Made by a program: the position numbers and the translations under genes. A stretch of 64,000 nucleotides of DNA from Planctomycetota bacterium (GTDB lineage: Bacteria; Planctomycetota; UBA1135; GCA-002686595), in NCBI GenBank assembly GCA_021413885.1, contig JAIOPM010000055.1, positions 1 to 64,000 on the forward strand, read 5' to 3'. Each line of letters begins with the position of its first letter. Position 1 is the stretch's first letter. Shown piece after piece: positions 1 to 8,063 of the stretch. Below the pieces are notes generated by a model. It was not told the origin of the DNA. It ran no database searches and worked only from the letters and a program-made list of their open reading frames with translations.

Positions 1-1127
1 GGCAACGCGAAGTCGTACTCGACCGCGTAACCGTGGCGGAGGAACCGCGCGCGCTCGAGGCCTTCGATCGAATGGATCAACTCCTCCTGCACTTCGGCGG
101 GCAGCGACGTCGACACGCCGTTGACGTAGATCACGTCGGTCGAGAGCGACTCGGGCTCGAGGAAGATCTGGTGACGATCCTTGTCGGCGAAGCGCATCAC
201 CTTGTCCTCGACCGACGGGCAGTAGCGCGGCCCGACGCCTTGGATGCGGCCCGCGTACATCGGCGCGCGATGGATGTTGGCGCGGATCGCGGCGTGCGTG
301 CGCTCGTTGGTCCACGTGACGAAGCACGCGACCTGCGGCAACGCCGGAAAACCCGCGCGCGAAGTGCGGAACGAGAACGGCGTCGGGTGCGCGTCGCCGC
401 GTTCGGGCGCGAGCCGCGACCACTCGATCGACGCGGCGTCGAGGCGCGGAGGCGTGCCGGTCTTCAAACGCCCGAGCACGACGCCGAGGCGCTGCATCTC
501 GGCGGACAGACCGCCGCTCGACGCTTCGCCGACGCGGCCGCCGGAGCTCGTCTGCTCGCCGGTGTGCATGATCGCACGCAGGAACGTGCCGGTGGTGACG
601 ACGACGGCGAGCGCGCGCAGTTCGCTGCCGTCGGCGAGCCGCACGCCGCACACGCGCGGCCGCGCGCCGCTCGCGTCGACCAAGAAATTCTCGGCCGCGC
701 CTTCGACGACGCGCACGTTCGGCAGGGCCTCGATCGCGCGCGTCACCTCGTCGCGGTAGAGATGGCGATCGGACTGACAACGCGGTCCGCGCGACGCGGC
801 GCCCTTGCCGGTGCCGAGCATCTTGAACTGGATCCCGGTGCGGTCGGCCGCGAGCCCCATCAGGCCGCCGAGCGCGTCGACCTCGCGCACGAGCTGGCCC
901 TTGCCGAGGCCGCCGATCGCGGGGTTGCAGCTCATCTCGCCGATGCGGTCGCGCCGGAACGACACCAGGATCACGCTCGCGCCGAGCCGCGCGGCCGCAG
1001 CCGCCGCCTCGAGCCCCGCGTGACCGCCGCCGACGACGAGCACGTCGGCGTCGCGGCCCTGGTCGCGCCGGGCGAGCGCGTGCGGGTGGCTACGCGTGGT
1101 TTCGGAAGATCGTTCCAAGGAGCTCAT
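1..1127 (-). CDS. mnmG: tRNA uridine-5-carboxymethylaminomethyl modification enzyme MnmG (5' part)
   Basis: FAD-dependent enzyme that, with the GTPase MnmE, installs the (carboxymethyl)aminomethyl group on the wobble uridine of certain tRNAs in the cytoplasm. The reverse strand reads, after about 30 weakly conserved residues, an FAD-binding Rossmann motif ([15 protein letters not shown]). It is followed by the family hallmarks [43 protein letters not shown] and [11 protein letters not shown], ending at [11 protein letters not shown], where the window edge cuts it. About 375 of the usual roughly 620 residues are present. The ATG at 1127 is chosen because it is the first in-frame start ahead of the Rossmann motif; its N-terminal extension is slightly long. 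No mnmE or rsmG is visible next to it. Confidence 0.97.
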   Translation of the reverse strand, partial: MSSLERSSETTRSHPHALARRDQGRDADVLVVGGGHAGLEAAAAAARLGASVILVSFRRDRIGEMSCNPAIGGLGKGQLVREVDALGGLMGLAADRTGIQFKMLGTGKGAASRGPRCQSDRHLYRDEVTRAIEALPNVRVVEGAAENFLVDASGARPRVCGVRLADGSELRALAVVVTTGTFLRAIMHTGEQTSSGGRVGEASSGGLSAEMQRLGVVLGRLKTGTPPRLDAASIEWSRLAPERGDAHPTPFSFRTSRAGFPALPQVACFVTWTNERTHAAIRANIHRAPMYAGRIQGVGPRYCPSVEDKVMRFADKDRHQIFLEPESLSTDVIYVNGVSTSLPAEVQEELIHSIEGLERARFLRHGYAVEYDFAL

Positions 1128-1248
1128 CGTTCGCGTTCGCGGACCGATCATTGGACCGCGAGCACGCTCGCGCGTCGACCCCGACCGACGCGGCGTTTCG
1201 GCCAACTCGTCTTCATCGGCGAGTTTCGCGCGGCCGAAAGCCTGCGCC

Positions 1249-1431
1249 ATGCACTCGTGGATCTTCCGCCACCGCTTGCGGCTGCTGCAGATCTACGGGC
1301 GCGTGCCGCCCCCGCCGCTGCCGGGCGCTCGCTTCGCGAAGAGCGAGCCCGCGCCCCCGAAGCCCGGCGGCGAGGTCGAACGGGCGGGCAAGTACGTCGT
1401 CGTGCGGCCGATGCCGCGCGCCGCGCGGTAG
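1249..1431 (+). CDS. small basic proline-rich protein, hypothetical
   Basis: A possible 60-residue protein starting [18 protein letters not shown] and continuing into a proline-rich middle (VPPPPLPG) and a hydrophilic end ([14 protein letters not shown]). It sits divergently from mnmG and 58 bases upstream of the HEAT/TPR gene. The aromatic/basic start followed by a proline-rich linker looks like a real short protein rather than a random high-GC frame, but no domain is recognised. There is no clear ribosome binding site before the ATG. It could be an antisense-type shadow; the opposite strand also has an open frame here. Confidence 0.35.
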   Translation: MHSWIFRHRLRLLQIYGRVPPPPLPGARFAKSEPAPPKPGGEVERAGKYVVVRPMPRAAR

Positions 1432-1473
1432 CTCGCGCGCGCCGCGCGGGTACAACCGGCGCCTGCGGGCCGG

Positions 1474-1479
1474 TATCCT
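1474..1479 (+). promoter_or_regulatory. -10-like hexamer TATCCT
   Basis: TATCCT ends 10 bases before the ATG of the HEAT/TPR gene, which has no Shine-Dalgarno. A start site 6-8 bases after the hexamer would make the mRNA leaderless or nearly so. The same arrangement recurs at several other genes in the window. Confidence 0.35.
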
Positions 1480-1489
1480 GACGCCGCTC

Positions 1490-2815
1490 ATGGTGCTCCG
1501 AACGCTCTTCCTCGTCGCCGCCCTGGTCGGAACGCCGTCGCTCGGCGCGGCTCAGGACAAGTCCGCGCCGGAGCGCGAGCCCCCCCAGCGCGAGACCTTC
1601 GAAGAGTTGCTCGCGCGCGCGCGCACCCAACGCGATGCGTTGCAGCAGCGCCTCGGCAGCGACGTCAAGGACAAGGTCGCGCGCCTCGAGCCGAACGAGC
1701 GCGTCGCGAAAGCCGCCGACCTCGAACGCGCGATCGCCGACGTCGCCGCGCTCGGTTCGGAAGCGGCGCCGTTGCTCGTCCCCTACCTCGATCCCGGAGC
1801 GCAGCCGCCCGCGCGCGACTCCGTGCGCGCGAAGCGCGTCGCCGAGGCGTTGGTGCGCATGGACACGACGCCGGTGACCGAAGCGTTGCTCGCCGCGCTC
1901 GACAAGTTCGGCGACGACGGGCGCAAGAACGTCCTCGTCGTGCTCGAGACATCGAAGGAGCCCGACCGCGTGCGGCCGAAGGTCGCGGCGCTGTTCCGGG
2001 ACGCGCACGGTCAGGTCAAGGGCGCTGCGTTGCGCGCGCTCTTCGCGCTCGGCGCCGCGAACGACGAGGCGTTCGTCAAGGAGGTGCTGCTCGGCGCCGA
2101 TCCGGAGCTGACGCGCCTGACCTTGCGCGCCTTGGCGGACGGTCGCCAGCCGGCGTTGCTCGATTCCGTCGAGACGTTGCTCGCCGACACCAAGCGCGCC
2201 GCGCCGCTGCTCACCGACGTCATCGGCTACCTGCGCGCGGTCAAGGATTCCCTGCGCGACAAGGACGTGCTCGCGTTCGCGAAGCTCGCCAACGTGCAGG
2301 AGCTCGAGGTCGAGAAGCGTTCGGTCGTGCTCGACGTGCTGCCGAGCCTGGTCGACAAACTCACGCCCGAGTTGAAGAAGACGCTCGAGCGCGCGTCGGA
2401 GTCCCGCGACCGCAAGGCACGCGAGTCCGCGTTCGTCGCGCGCGTCTGCCTCGGAGACAAGAGCGCGCGCAAGGACCTGATGCTCGAGTACGACGAGCGC
2501 ATCAAGAAGAACGATCGCTGGGCGCCGGCCTTCGGCGAACGCGCGGAGATCCTCTACCGCATCCGCGACTACGACGCGGCGGTCAAGGACTACAACAACG
2601 CGATCGTCGTCGGGAAGAACGACCCGACGCCGCGGCCGGAGTACTACGTCGGCCTCGCGCGGAGCTACGCGATGCTCGGCCGCTTGAAGGAAGCCTCCGA
2701 GTGGCTCGAGCGCGCGCCGATCACGTTCGACGAGCTCAAGGCGCTCGCCGACGATCCCGCGTTCGCCAAGTTGCGCGACCACGCGAAGTACGGCGCCGTG
2801 TTCGGCGCGAAGTGA
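1490..2815 (+). CDS. secreted HEAT-repeat/TPR protein
   Basis: A 441-residue exported protein of unknown role. Residues 1-20 (MVLRTLFLVAALVGTPSLGAAQ) form a Sec signal peptide. The next stretch is charged and helical. Residues about 80-340 are repeated helical pairs rich in Leu/Ala/Asp typical of HEAT-like armadillo folds (for example VKGAALRALFALGA, PELTRLTLRALADG). Residues about 340-420 resemble TPRs (AEILYRIRDYDAAVKDYNNAIVVG; YYVGLARSYAMLGRLKEASEWLERA). The protein probably acts as a protein-protein scaffold in the periplasm or envelope. The ATG at 1490 is chosen because the signal peptide begins there, although the frame is open far upstream. It stands alone, followed by a 224-base gap to the tRNA in which I see no gene. 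Confidence 0.85.
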   Translation: MVLRTLFLVAALVGTPSLGAAQDKSAPEREPPQRETFEELLARARTQRDALQQRLGSDVKDKVARLEPNERVAKAADLERAIADVAALGSEAAPLLVPYLDPGAQPPARDSVRAKRVAEALVRMDTTPVTEALLAALDKFGDDGRKNVLVVLETSKEPDRVRPKVAALFRDAHGQVKGAALRALFALGAANDEAFVKEVLLGADPELTRLTLRALADGRQPALLDSVETLLADTKRAAPLLTDVIGYLRAVKDSLRDKDVLAFAKLANVQELEVEKRSVVLDVLPSLVDKLTPELKKTLERASESRDRKARESAFVARVCLGDKSARKDLMLEYDERIKKNDRWAPAFGERAEILYRIRDYDAAVKDYNNAIVVGKNDPTPRPEYYVGLARSYAMLGRLKEASEWLERAPITFDELKALADDPAFAKLRDHAKYGAVFGAK

Positions 2816-3039
2816 GAGCGGCTCGGACGCGCGGCGAGGGTCTCTCTCTCCTCGGTTCGTTCCCCAAGACGTTCCGACCCGGCGTTCGGCAGGACGTTCG
2901 ATCTGGCAACCGAGCGTGGCAGGCCTGCGTCGCGCCTAGTCGGACGGCGAGCGTTCGACGCGCGCCCGAGCCGACCTCGGTCAGGGGAGCGCGATGACCG
3001 ATCGCACCGAGCTTCTCGAAGAAAGGCGCGCGACGCGAA

Positions 3040-3132
3040 TGGCGGAGAGGGCGGGATTCGAACCCGCGGAACCCTAAGTAAGAGTTCAACGGCTTAGCAA
3101 GCCGCCGCTATCGGCCACTCAGCCACCTCTCC
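3040..3132 (-). tRNA. tRNA-Ser (anticodon GCT)
   Basis: On the minus strand a full class II tRNA can be folded. The acceptor stem is GGAGAGG (3132-3126) paired with CCTCTCC (3050-3044). The D-arm carries TGGCTGAGTGG, and the anticodon loop CTTGCTAAG holds GCT at 3098-3096. A long variable arm follows, then the T-arm GCGGG-TTCGAAT-CCCGC, discriminator G at 3043 and an encoded CCA at 3042-3040. The long variable arm and acceptor sequence are those of serine tRNAs; GCT reads AGC/AGT codons. Confidence 0.97.
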
Positions 3133-3209
3133 GCGCGAGAAGGCGAGGGAGGATAGCCGCGCGGCACCGGCGCGGCAAGCGCGGGGCGAGAAGCCGACGC
3201 CGAGCTTGC

Positions 3210-3215
3210 TACCCT
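3210..3215 (+). promoter_or_regulatory. -10-like hexamer TACCCT
   Basis: TACCCT lies six bases before the GTG start of the radical SAM gene. The close spacing and lack of a Shine-Dalgarno would fit a leaderless transcript. It is a weak match taken alone. Confidence 0.25.
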
Positions 3216-3221
3216 CGGTTC

Positions 3222-4070
3222 GTGACGAGGCTCGACGTTCACGACCACGACCGCGGAAGCGCGGGCTTCCTCTACACCTATCCGGTGGTTTCGCGCCGCG
3301 CGCGCGGCGTGTCGGTCGGCATCAACCTGAATCCGAACAACGCGTGCAATTGGCGCTGCGTCTACTGTCAGGTTCCCGACCTCGCGTTCGGCTCCGGGCC
3401 GGAGATCGATCTCGAGCGTCTCGAGCGCGAGCTCGACGAGTTGCTGACGCTGGTGCTCTCGCCGGGTTGGATGCTCGCCAACGTGCCCGAAGGGATGCAG
3501 CGTCTGAACGACGTCGCGTTGTCGGGCAACGGCGAACCGACGAGTTCACCGAGCTTCCACGACACGATCGAGCGCATCGGTCGCGTGCTCGCGCGACGGA
3601 ACCTGCTCGGCAAAGTGCGGCTCGTGTTGATCACCAACGGGTCGCTCGTGCACAAGCCCGAAGTGCTGTCGGGGATCAGCGCGCTCGCGGGGATGAACGG
3701 CGAAGTGTGGTTCAAGGTCGACAGCGCGACCGAGGACGGGCAGCGACGCACGAACTCGATCGCGCTCGGCGTCGAGCGCACGCGCGCCAACCTCGAGCTC
3801 GCGGCGCGCGCCGCGCCGACGTGGATCCAGACCTGCGTCTTCGCGCGCGACGGCAAGGCGCCGACGCCGAAGGAACAGCGCGCGTACCTCGAGTTCGTCG
3901 GCGATCTCGCGCGACGCGGCGTGCCGCTGCGCGGCGTGTTGCTGTACGGGCTCGCGCGGACTTCCTGTCAGCCGGAGGCGCGCGAGCTCGCGCGCTTGCC
4001 CGCCGAATGGCTCGAGAACTTCGCGAACGAGATCCGCACGCGCGGGCTCGAAGTGCGCGTCGATCCGTGA
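3222..4070 (+). CDS. radical SAM domain protein
   Basis: A 282-residue radical SAM enzyme. The cluster-binding CxxxCxxC motif is visible as CNWRCVYC (about residues 46-53), preceded by the conserved lead-in GVSVGINLNPNNA. A glycine-rich SAM-binding stretch follows (VALSGNGEPTSSP), then LVLITNGSL and VWFKVDSATEDG, matching the core beta-strands. It resembles the COG0731-like group (tRNA wyosine/imidazoG synthetase-related), but bacterial members have no settled function, so the substrate is unknown. The start is GTG at 3222, directly before MTRLDVHDHDRG. It is convergent with boxR; the two stop codons lie only a few bases apart. Confidence 0.85.
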   Translation: MTRLDVHDHDRGSAGFLYTYPVVSRRARGVSVGINLNPNNACNWRCVYCQVPDLAFGSGPEIDLERLERELDELLTLVLSPGWMLANVPEGMQRLNDVALSGNGEPTSSPSFHDTIERIGRVLARRNLLGKVRLVLITNGSLVHKPEVLSGISALAGMNGEVWFKVDSATEDGQRRTNSIALGVERTRANLELAARAAPTWIQTCVFARDGKAPTPKEQRAYLEFVGDLARRGVPLRGVLLYGLARTSCQPEARELARLPAEWLENFANEIRTRGLEVRVDP

Positions 4071-4074
4071 GCGT

Positions 4075-4815
4075 TCACTCGTCGAGACGCCGCGCGAGTT
4101 CCGCCGCGAGCGCGTCGGGCTCGCGCCGCGCCGTCTCGACGTGCCATTCGCAGCGCGAGTAGTCGCTCTCGCGTTCGGCGAGCAACGCGCGCAACTCCTC
4201 CATCGCGCGCGGCCGGCCTTGCATCGGACGCGGATCGCCCTGCGCGGCGACGCGCCGGTAGTGTTCGTCGGCGTCGGCCTTCAACCACACGGTGCGACAA
4301 CTCTCGCGGAGCCGCGCGAACGTCGCGGGCGAGCGCACGATCGAGCCGCCGGCGGCGAGGACCCAACGCTCGCCCTCCGCCAGGACTTTCTCCAGCGCCT
4401 CCGCCTCGAGCCGTCGGAAGTACGCCGCGCCGTGCAGATCGAAGATCGCGGCGAGCGACAGCCCCGCGAGTTCCTCGACGCGTCGATCGAGCTCGACGAA
4501 CGGCACCTCGAGCAGCAACGCGAGTTTGCGCCCGACCGTCGTCTTGCCCGCGCCGCGCAAACCGACCAACGCGATACGCCGCGGGTGCGCGACCTCGACG
4601 TCGAAGTCGAAGAAACGACTCGGGCGCAGGCCGAGCGCGCCGGCGAGCGCCGCGATCTTGGTCGCCGAGAGGTTGGCGCGGCCGGCCTCGGCCTCGGTCA
4701 GGTGACGACGGCTAACGCCGGAGCGGCGCGCGAGGTCGCTGACCGACACCTCGGCCTCTTCGCGGGCGGCGCGCAGGCGGCGGCCCAGGTCGACCAGAAT
4801 CGCGTGCTCGTCCAT
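4075..4815 (-). CDS. boxR: BoxR/BzdR-type regulator: XRE helix-turn-helix fused to shikimate kinase-like domain
   Basis: A 246-residue regulator of the kind that controls benzoate catabolism. In Azoarcus/Aromatoleum the homologs BzdR and BoxR repress their operons and respond to benzoyl-CoA through the kinase-like domain. Residues about 8-65 form an XRE-type helix-turn-helix (VSVSDLARRSGVSRRHLTEAE). Residues about 78-246 are shikimate kinase-like, with Walker A GLRGAGKTTVG (Lys91), ELDRRVEELAG and AAGGSIVRSP. The ATG at 4815 gives the usual short N-terminus; an extension to 4896 would run into the operator candidate and the boxC region. The gene is divergent from boxC-boxB, which supports the assignment. 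Confidence 0.88.
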   Translation of the reverse strand: MDEHAILVDLGRRLRAAREEAEVSVSDLARRSGVSRRHLTEAEAGRANLSATKIAALAGALGLRPSRFFDFDVEVAHPRRIALVGLRGAGKTTVGRKLALLLEVPFVELDRRVEELAGLSLAAIFDLHGAAYFRRLEAEALEKVLAEGERWVLAAGGSIVRSPATFARLRESCRTVWLKADADEHYRRVAAQGDPRPMQGRPRAMEELRALLAERESDYSRCEWHVETARREPDALAAELARRLDE

Positions 4816-4863
4816 TGCGGGGCTCCGGGCTGAGCTGTATCTTTCTCGCTCGACCGGAGACTT

Positions 4864-4879
4864 GAGCAGAATACTGCTC
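4864..4879. promoter_or_regulatory. candidate BoxR operator (inverted repeat)
   Basis: GAGCAGAATACTGCTC is a 16-base inverted repeat with only the A/A pair beside the centre unmatched. It lies in the 109-base gap between boxR and boxC. Its core read on the minus strand, TATTCT, resembles a -10 box, so a protein bound here could block transcription. The link to BoxR is inferred from position only; published BzdR/BoxR sites feature TGCA boxes, which this palindrome lacks (one TGCA occurs at about 4892). Confidence 0.45.
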
Positions 4880-4924
4880 GACTCCGAGCCCTGCAAGACC
4901 CGAGCGGACTCCGAGGCGTACGAC

Positions 4925-6577
4925 GTGGCCGAGACTCAAACCGCGCCCGAGCGCGTGAACTTCCAGACCCACCCCGACCGCTACCGCCATTGGCGTCTCG
5001 CGATCACGGGCGACGTCGCGACGCTCGCGATGAACGTCCAGCAGTTCGAGCCGCAGCGGCCAGGGTACGAGCTCAAGCTCAACAGCTACGACATCGGCGT
5101 CGACGTCGAACTCGCCGACGCGGTGCTGCGCCTGCGCTTCGAGCACCCCGAAGTGCGCTGTTGCGTCGTCACCGGTTCCCTCGACCGCGTGTTCTGCGCC
5201 GGCGCGAACATCGTGATGCTGCGCTCGTCGACGCACGGCTTCAAAGTCAACTTCTGTCGCTACACGAACGAGACGCGCCTCTCGATCGAGGACGCGAGCG
5301 CCAACTCGGGGCTACGTTTCCTCGCGGCGTTGAACGGCACGGCGTCGGGCGGCGGGTACGAACTCGCGCTCGCGTGCGACAAGATCCTGCTCGTCGACGA
5401 CCGCAACAGCGCGGTGTCGTTCCCCGAAGTCCCGTTGCTCGGCGTGTTGCCCGGCACCGGCGGGCTCACGCGCATCACCGACAAGCGCAAGATCCGCCGC
5501 GATCGCACCGACGTCTTCTCGACGATCGCCGAAGGCATCAAGGGCAAGCGCGCGGTCGAGTGGAACTTGGTCGACCGCATCGCGCAGCTCTCGAAGTGGG
5601 ACGAGGCGGTGTCGCAGATGTCGCACGAGCTCGCGAACGAAGTGCAGCCGCGTGCGACCAAGGGCGTTGAGCTCGATCACGTGGAAGCGGCTCATGAAGG
5701 CGGCACGCTGCGCTACCGCCACGTCGAGCTGAAGGTCGACCGCGCGACGCGCGTCGCGGAGTTGACGCTGGTCGCGCCCGATGCGTGCGCGAAGAACGAA
5801 ACGGAAGCGCACGGCCAGGGCGCAGCGTGGTGGTTCCTGCGCGCGTTCCGCGAGCTCGACGACGCGATCTGCCAACTGCGCTTCAACGAACCGCACATCG
5901 GGCTCGTGCTCTTGCGCGTCAAGGGCCCGGCGAGTTCGTGGGCGACGACCGACACGCTCCTCGCGACTTCGAAGCACTGGTTCGTCGTCGAGACGCGCCA
6001 CCTCGTCAAGCGCGTCCTCAAACGCTTCGAAGGCAGCGCGAAGAGCCTCTACGCGATCGCGGACGACGGCACGACGTTCGTCGGCACTGGCCTAGAGCTC
6101 GCGCTCGGCTGCGATCGCATCTACTTGCTCAACGATCCCGATCAGGCGGTGCAGATGGGCGTCACCGAAGTTCACGCCGGGCTCTTCCCGATGGCCAACG
6201 GACTGACGCGTTTGCAGACGCGCTTCCTCGGAACACCCGACAGTGTCGGCAAAGTCCTCGAGCAACGCGGGAAGCTCTTCGACGCCGCCACTGCGAACGA
6301 CCTCGGCCTCGCGACCGTCGCGCCCGATTCGATCGACTGGGACGACGAACTGCGCCTCGCGATCGAAGAGCGCGCGAGCTTCTCCCCCGACGGCCTGACC
6401 GGCATGGAGCAGAACCTGCGCTTCGCCGGACCCGAAACGATGGAGACCAAGATCTTCGGGCGGCTCTCCGCCTGGCAGAACTGGATCTTCCAACGCCCGA
6501 ACGCGGTCGGCGAGCGCGGTGCGCTCACGTGCTACGGCACGCCGACCAAGCCTGAATTCAACACGCTGCGCACTTGA
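4925..6577 (+). CDS. boxC: benzoyl-CoA-dihydrodiol lyase BoxC
   Basis: Ring-opening enzyme of aerobic benzoyl-CoA oxidation: it hydrolytically cleaves 2,3-epoxybenzoyl-CoA to 3,4-dehydroadipyl-CoA semialdehyde and formate. It is a double enoyl-CoA hydratase-like protein of 550 residues, the usual BoxC size. The N-terminal crotonase half has VFCAGANIVML and ALNGTASGGGYELALACDKILL with an oxyanion-hole glycine cluster. The second half has VGTGLELALGCDRIYLL and GLFPMANGLTRL. GTG at 4925 (MAETQTAPERVNFQTHP) is chosen for the family-like N-terminus; a TTG at 4862 would place coding over the palindrome. It is followed after 17 bases by boxB, presumably in one operon. Confidence 0.95.
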   Translation: MAETQTAPERVNFQTHPDRYRHWRLAITGDVATLAMNVQQFEPQRPGYELKLNSYDIGVDVELADAVLRLRFEHPEVRCCVVTGSLDRVFCAGANIVMLRSSTHGFKVNFCRYTNETRLSIEDASANSGLRFLAALNGTASGGGYELALACDKILLVDDRNSAVSFPEVPLLGVLPGTGGLTRITDKRKIRRDRTDVFSTIAEGIKGKRAVEWNLVDRIAQLSKWDEAVSQMSHELANEVQPRATKGVELDHVEAAHEGGTLRYRHVELKVDRATRVAELTLVAPDACAKNETEAHGQGAAWWFLRAFRELDDAICQLRFNEPHIGLVLLRVKGPASSWATTDTLLATSKHWFVVETRHLVKRVLKRFEGSAKSLYAIADDGTTFVGTGLELALGCDRIYLLNDPDQAVQMGVTEVHAGLFPMANGLTRLQTRFLGTPDSVGKVLEQRGKLFDAATANDLGLATVAPDSIDWDDELRLAIEERASFSPDGLTGMEQNLRFAGPETMETKIFGRLSAWQNWIFQRPNAVGERGALTCYGTPTKPEFNTLRT

Positions 6578-6594
6578 GACACGGAGAACGAGCC

Positions 6595-8007
6595 ATGGCC
6601 ACGATCGACTACTCGCAGAAGATCCCGAACAACGTCGACCTCGCTTCCGACAAGCGCCTGCAGCGCGCGCTCGAAGCGTGGCAGCCCAACTACCTCGAGT
6701 GGTGGGGCCAGATGGGCCCGACCGACTTCAACACGAAGGACGTCTACCTGCGCACCGCGGTGTCGGTCGACTCCGACGGCTGGGCGATCTTCGGTTACAC
6801 GAAGATGCCCGACTACCGTTGGGGCATCTTCCTCGAGCCGCGCGACGAGAAGCGCGTCGTCGGATTCGGCGATCACCTCGGCGAGCCCGCGTGGCAGCAA
6901 GTGCCGGGCGAATACCGCAATTGGCTGCGGCGCTTGATCGTCACGCAAGCGGACACCGAGCCCGCGTCGGTGGAGCAACAACGCTTGCTCGGGCACACCG
7001 CGCCGTCGCTCTACGATCTGCGCAACCTCTTCCAAGTCAACGTCGAAGAGGGCCGTCACCTGTGGGCGATGGTCTATCTGCTGCACACGTACTTCGGCAA
7101 GGACGGGCGCGAAGAGGCGGAAGAGCTGCTGCAACGCCGCTCCGGCAATCCCGATCACCCGCGCATCCTCGGCACGTTCAACGAGCCGTGCTCGGACTGG
7201 CTCTCGTTCTTCTGCTTCACGATGTTCACCGACCGCGACGGCAAGTTCCAACTGCTCGCGCTCGCCGAGTCGGGCTTCGATCCGCTCGCGCGCACGTGTC
7301 GCTTCATGTTGACCGAGGAAGCGCACCACATGTTCGTCGGCCAGACCGGCGTCGGCCGCGTGATCCAGAAGACGTGCGAGGTGCTGAAGGCGAATCCCGG
7401 CAAGGATCCGTTCGAGCTCGGCGCCATCCCGCTCGAGGTGATCCAGAAGTACATCAACTTCTGGGCGAGCTCGTCGACCGATCTCTACGGCGCCGAAGTC
7501 TCGTCGAACTCCGCGAACTTCTTCCGCTCCGGCTTGAAGGGCCGCGCATACGAGGACCGCTACACCGATCACAAAGCGCTCGAAGGCGTGTACGACTTCG
7601 AGAATTTGATCGAGGGCAAGCTCGTGAAGGAGCAAGTGCCGCTGCGCAACGCGATGAACGAAGTCCTGCGCGACGAATACGTCAAGGACAACGAGAAGGG
7701 CATCGCGTACTGGAACAAGATCTGTGAGAAGGCGGGCATCGAGTTCCGCTTCCGTCTCCCCCATCGCCGCTTCAATCGCCGCATCGGCGTGTACGCCGCG
7801 CAGCGTTTCGACCTCGACGGCGCGCTGCTCGACGAAGCGACGTGGAACGCGCACGTCGCGCAGTGGCTGCCGACCGAAGCCGAGCGAGCGAAGGTCAACG
7901 CGCTGATGGTGCGCTGCACCAAGCCGGGCGAATTCGCGAGCTGGATCGCGGCGCCGGCGAAGGGCGTCAACGATCAGCCGCGCGAATTCGAGTACGTGAA
8001 GCTCTGA
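6595..8007 (+). CDS. boxB: benzoyl-CoA 2,3-epoxidase oxygenase component BoxB
   Basis: Class I di-iron epoxidase that converts benzoyl-CoA to 2,3-epoxybenzoyl-CoA using O2 and electrons from the reductase BoxA. The 470-residue length matches the family. The ferritin-like metal sites are visible as NVEEGRHLWAMVY and, further on, LTEEAHHMFVGQ, the two ExxH-type ligand pairs. The ATG at 6595 follows GGAG by eight bases. No boxA and no benzoate-CoA ligase occur in the window, so the electron donor must be encoded elsewhere. The next gene downstream (8064) differs in codon use and is probably not part of this operon. Confidence 0.95.
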   Translation: MATIDYSQKIPNNVDLASDKRLQRALEAWQPNYLEWWGQMGPTDFNTKDVYLRTAVSVDSDGWAIFGYTKMPDYRWGIFLEPRDEKRVVGFGDHLGEPAWQQVPGEYRNWLRRLIVTQADTEPASVEQQRLLGHTAPSLYDLRNLFQVNVEEGRHLWAMVYLLHTYFGKDGREEAEELLQRRSGNPDHPRILGTFNEPCSDWLSFFCFTMFTDRDGKFQLLALAESGFDPLARTCRFMLTEEAHHMFVGQTGVGRVIQKTCEVLKANPGKDPFELGAIPLEVIQKYINFWASSSTDLYGAEVSSNSANFFRSGLKGRAYEDRYTDHKALEGVYDFENLIEGKLVKEQVPLRNAMNEVLRDEYVKDNEKGIAYWNKICEKAGIEFRFRLPHRRFNRRIGVYAAQRFDLDGALLDEATWNAHVAQWLPTEAERAKVNALMVRCTKPGEFASWIAAPAKGVNDQPREFEYVKL

Positions 8008-8063
8008 GCGCACCGATTTCGACGCGGCGCTTCGAAGCCGCGGGCACTGACCGAGCGCCGAAA

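Noticed and set aside
33-1481. Long plus-strand frame opposite mnmG
   Set aside because: It is the shadow of the minus-strand mnmG, whose translated motifs are unmistakable; the plus-strand product is Arg/Ala-rich without domain features.
8029-8046. Terminator after boxB
   Set aside because: CGCGGC...GCCGCG can pair, but it has no T run and lies just before the next gene; support is too weak.
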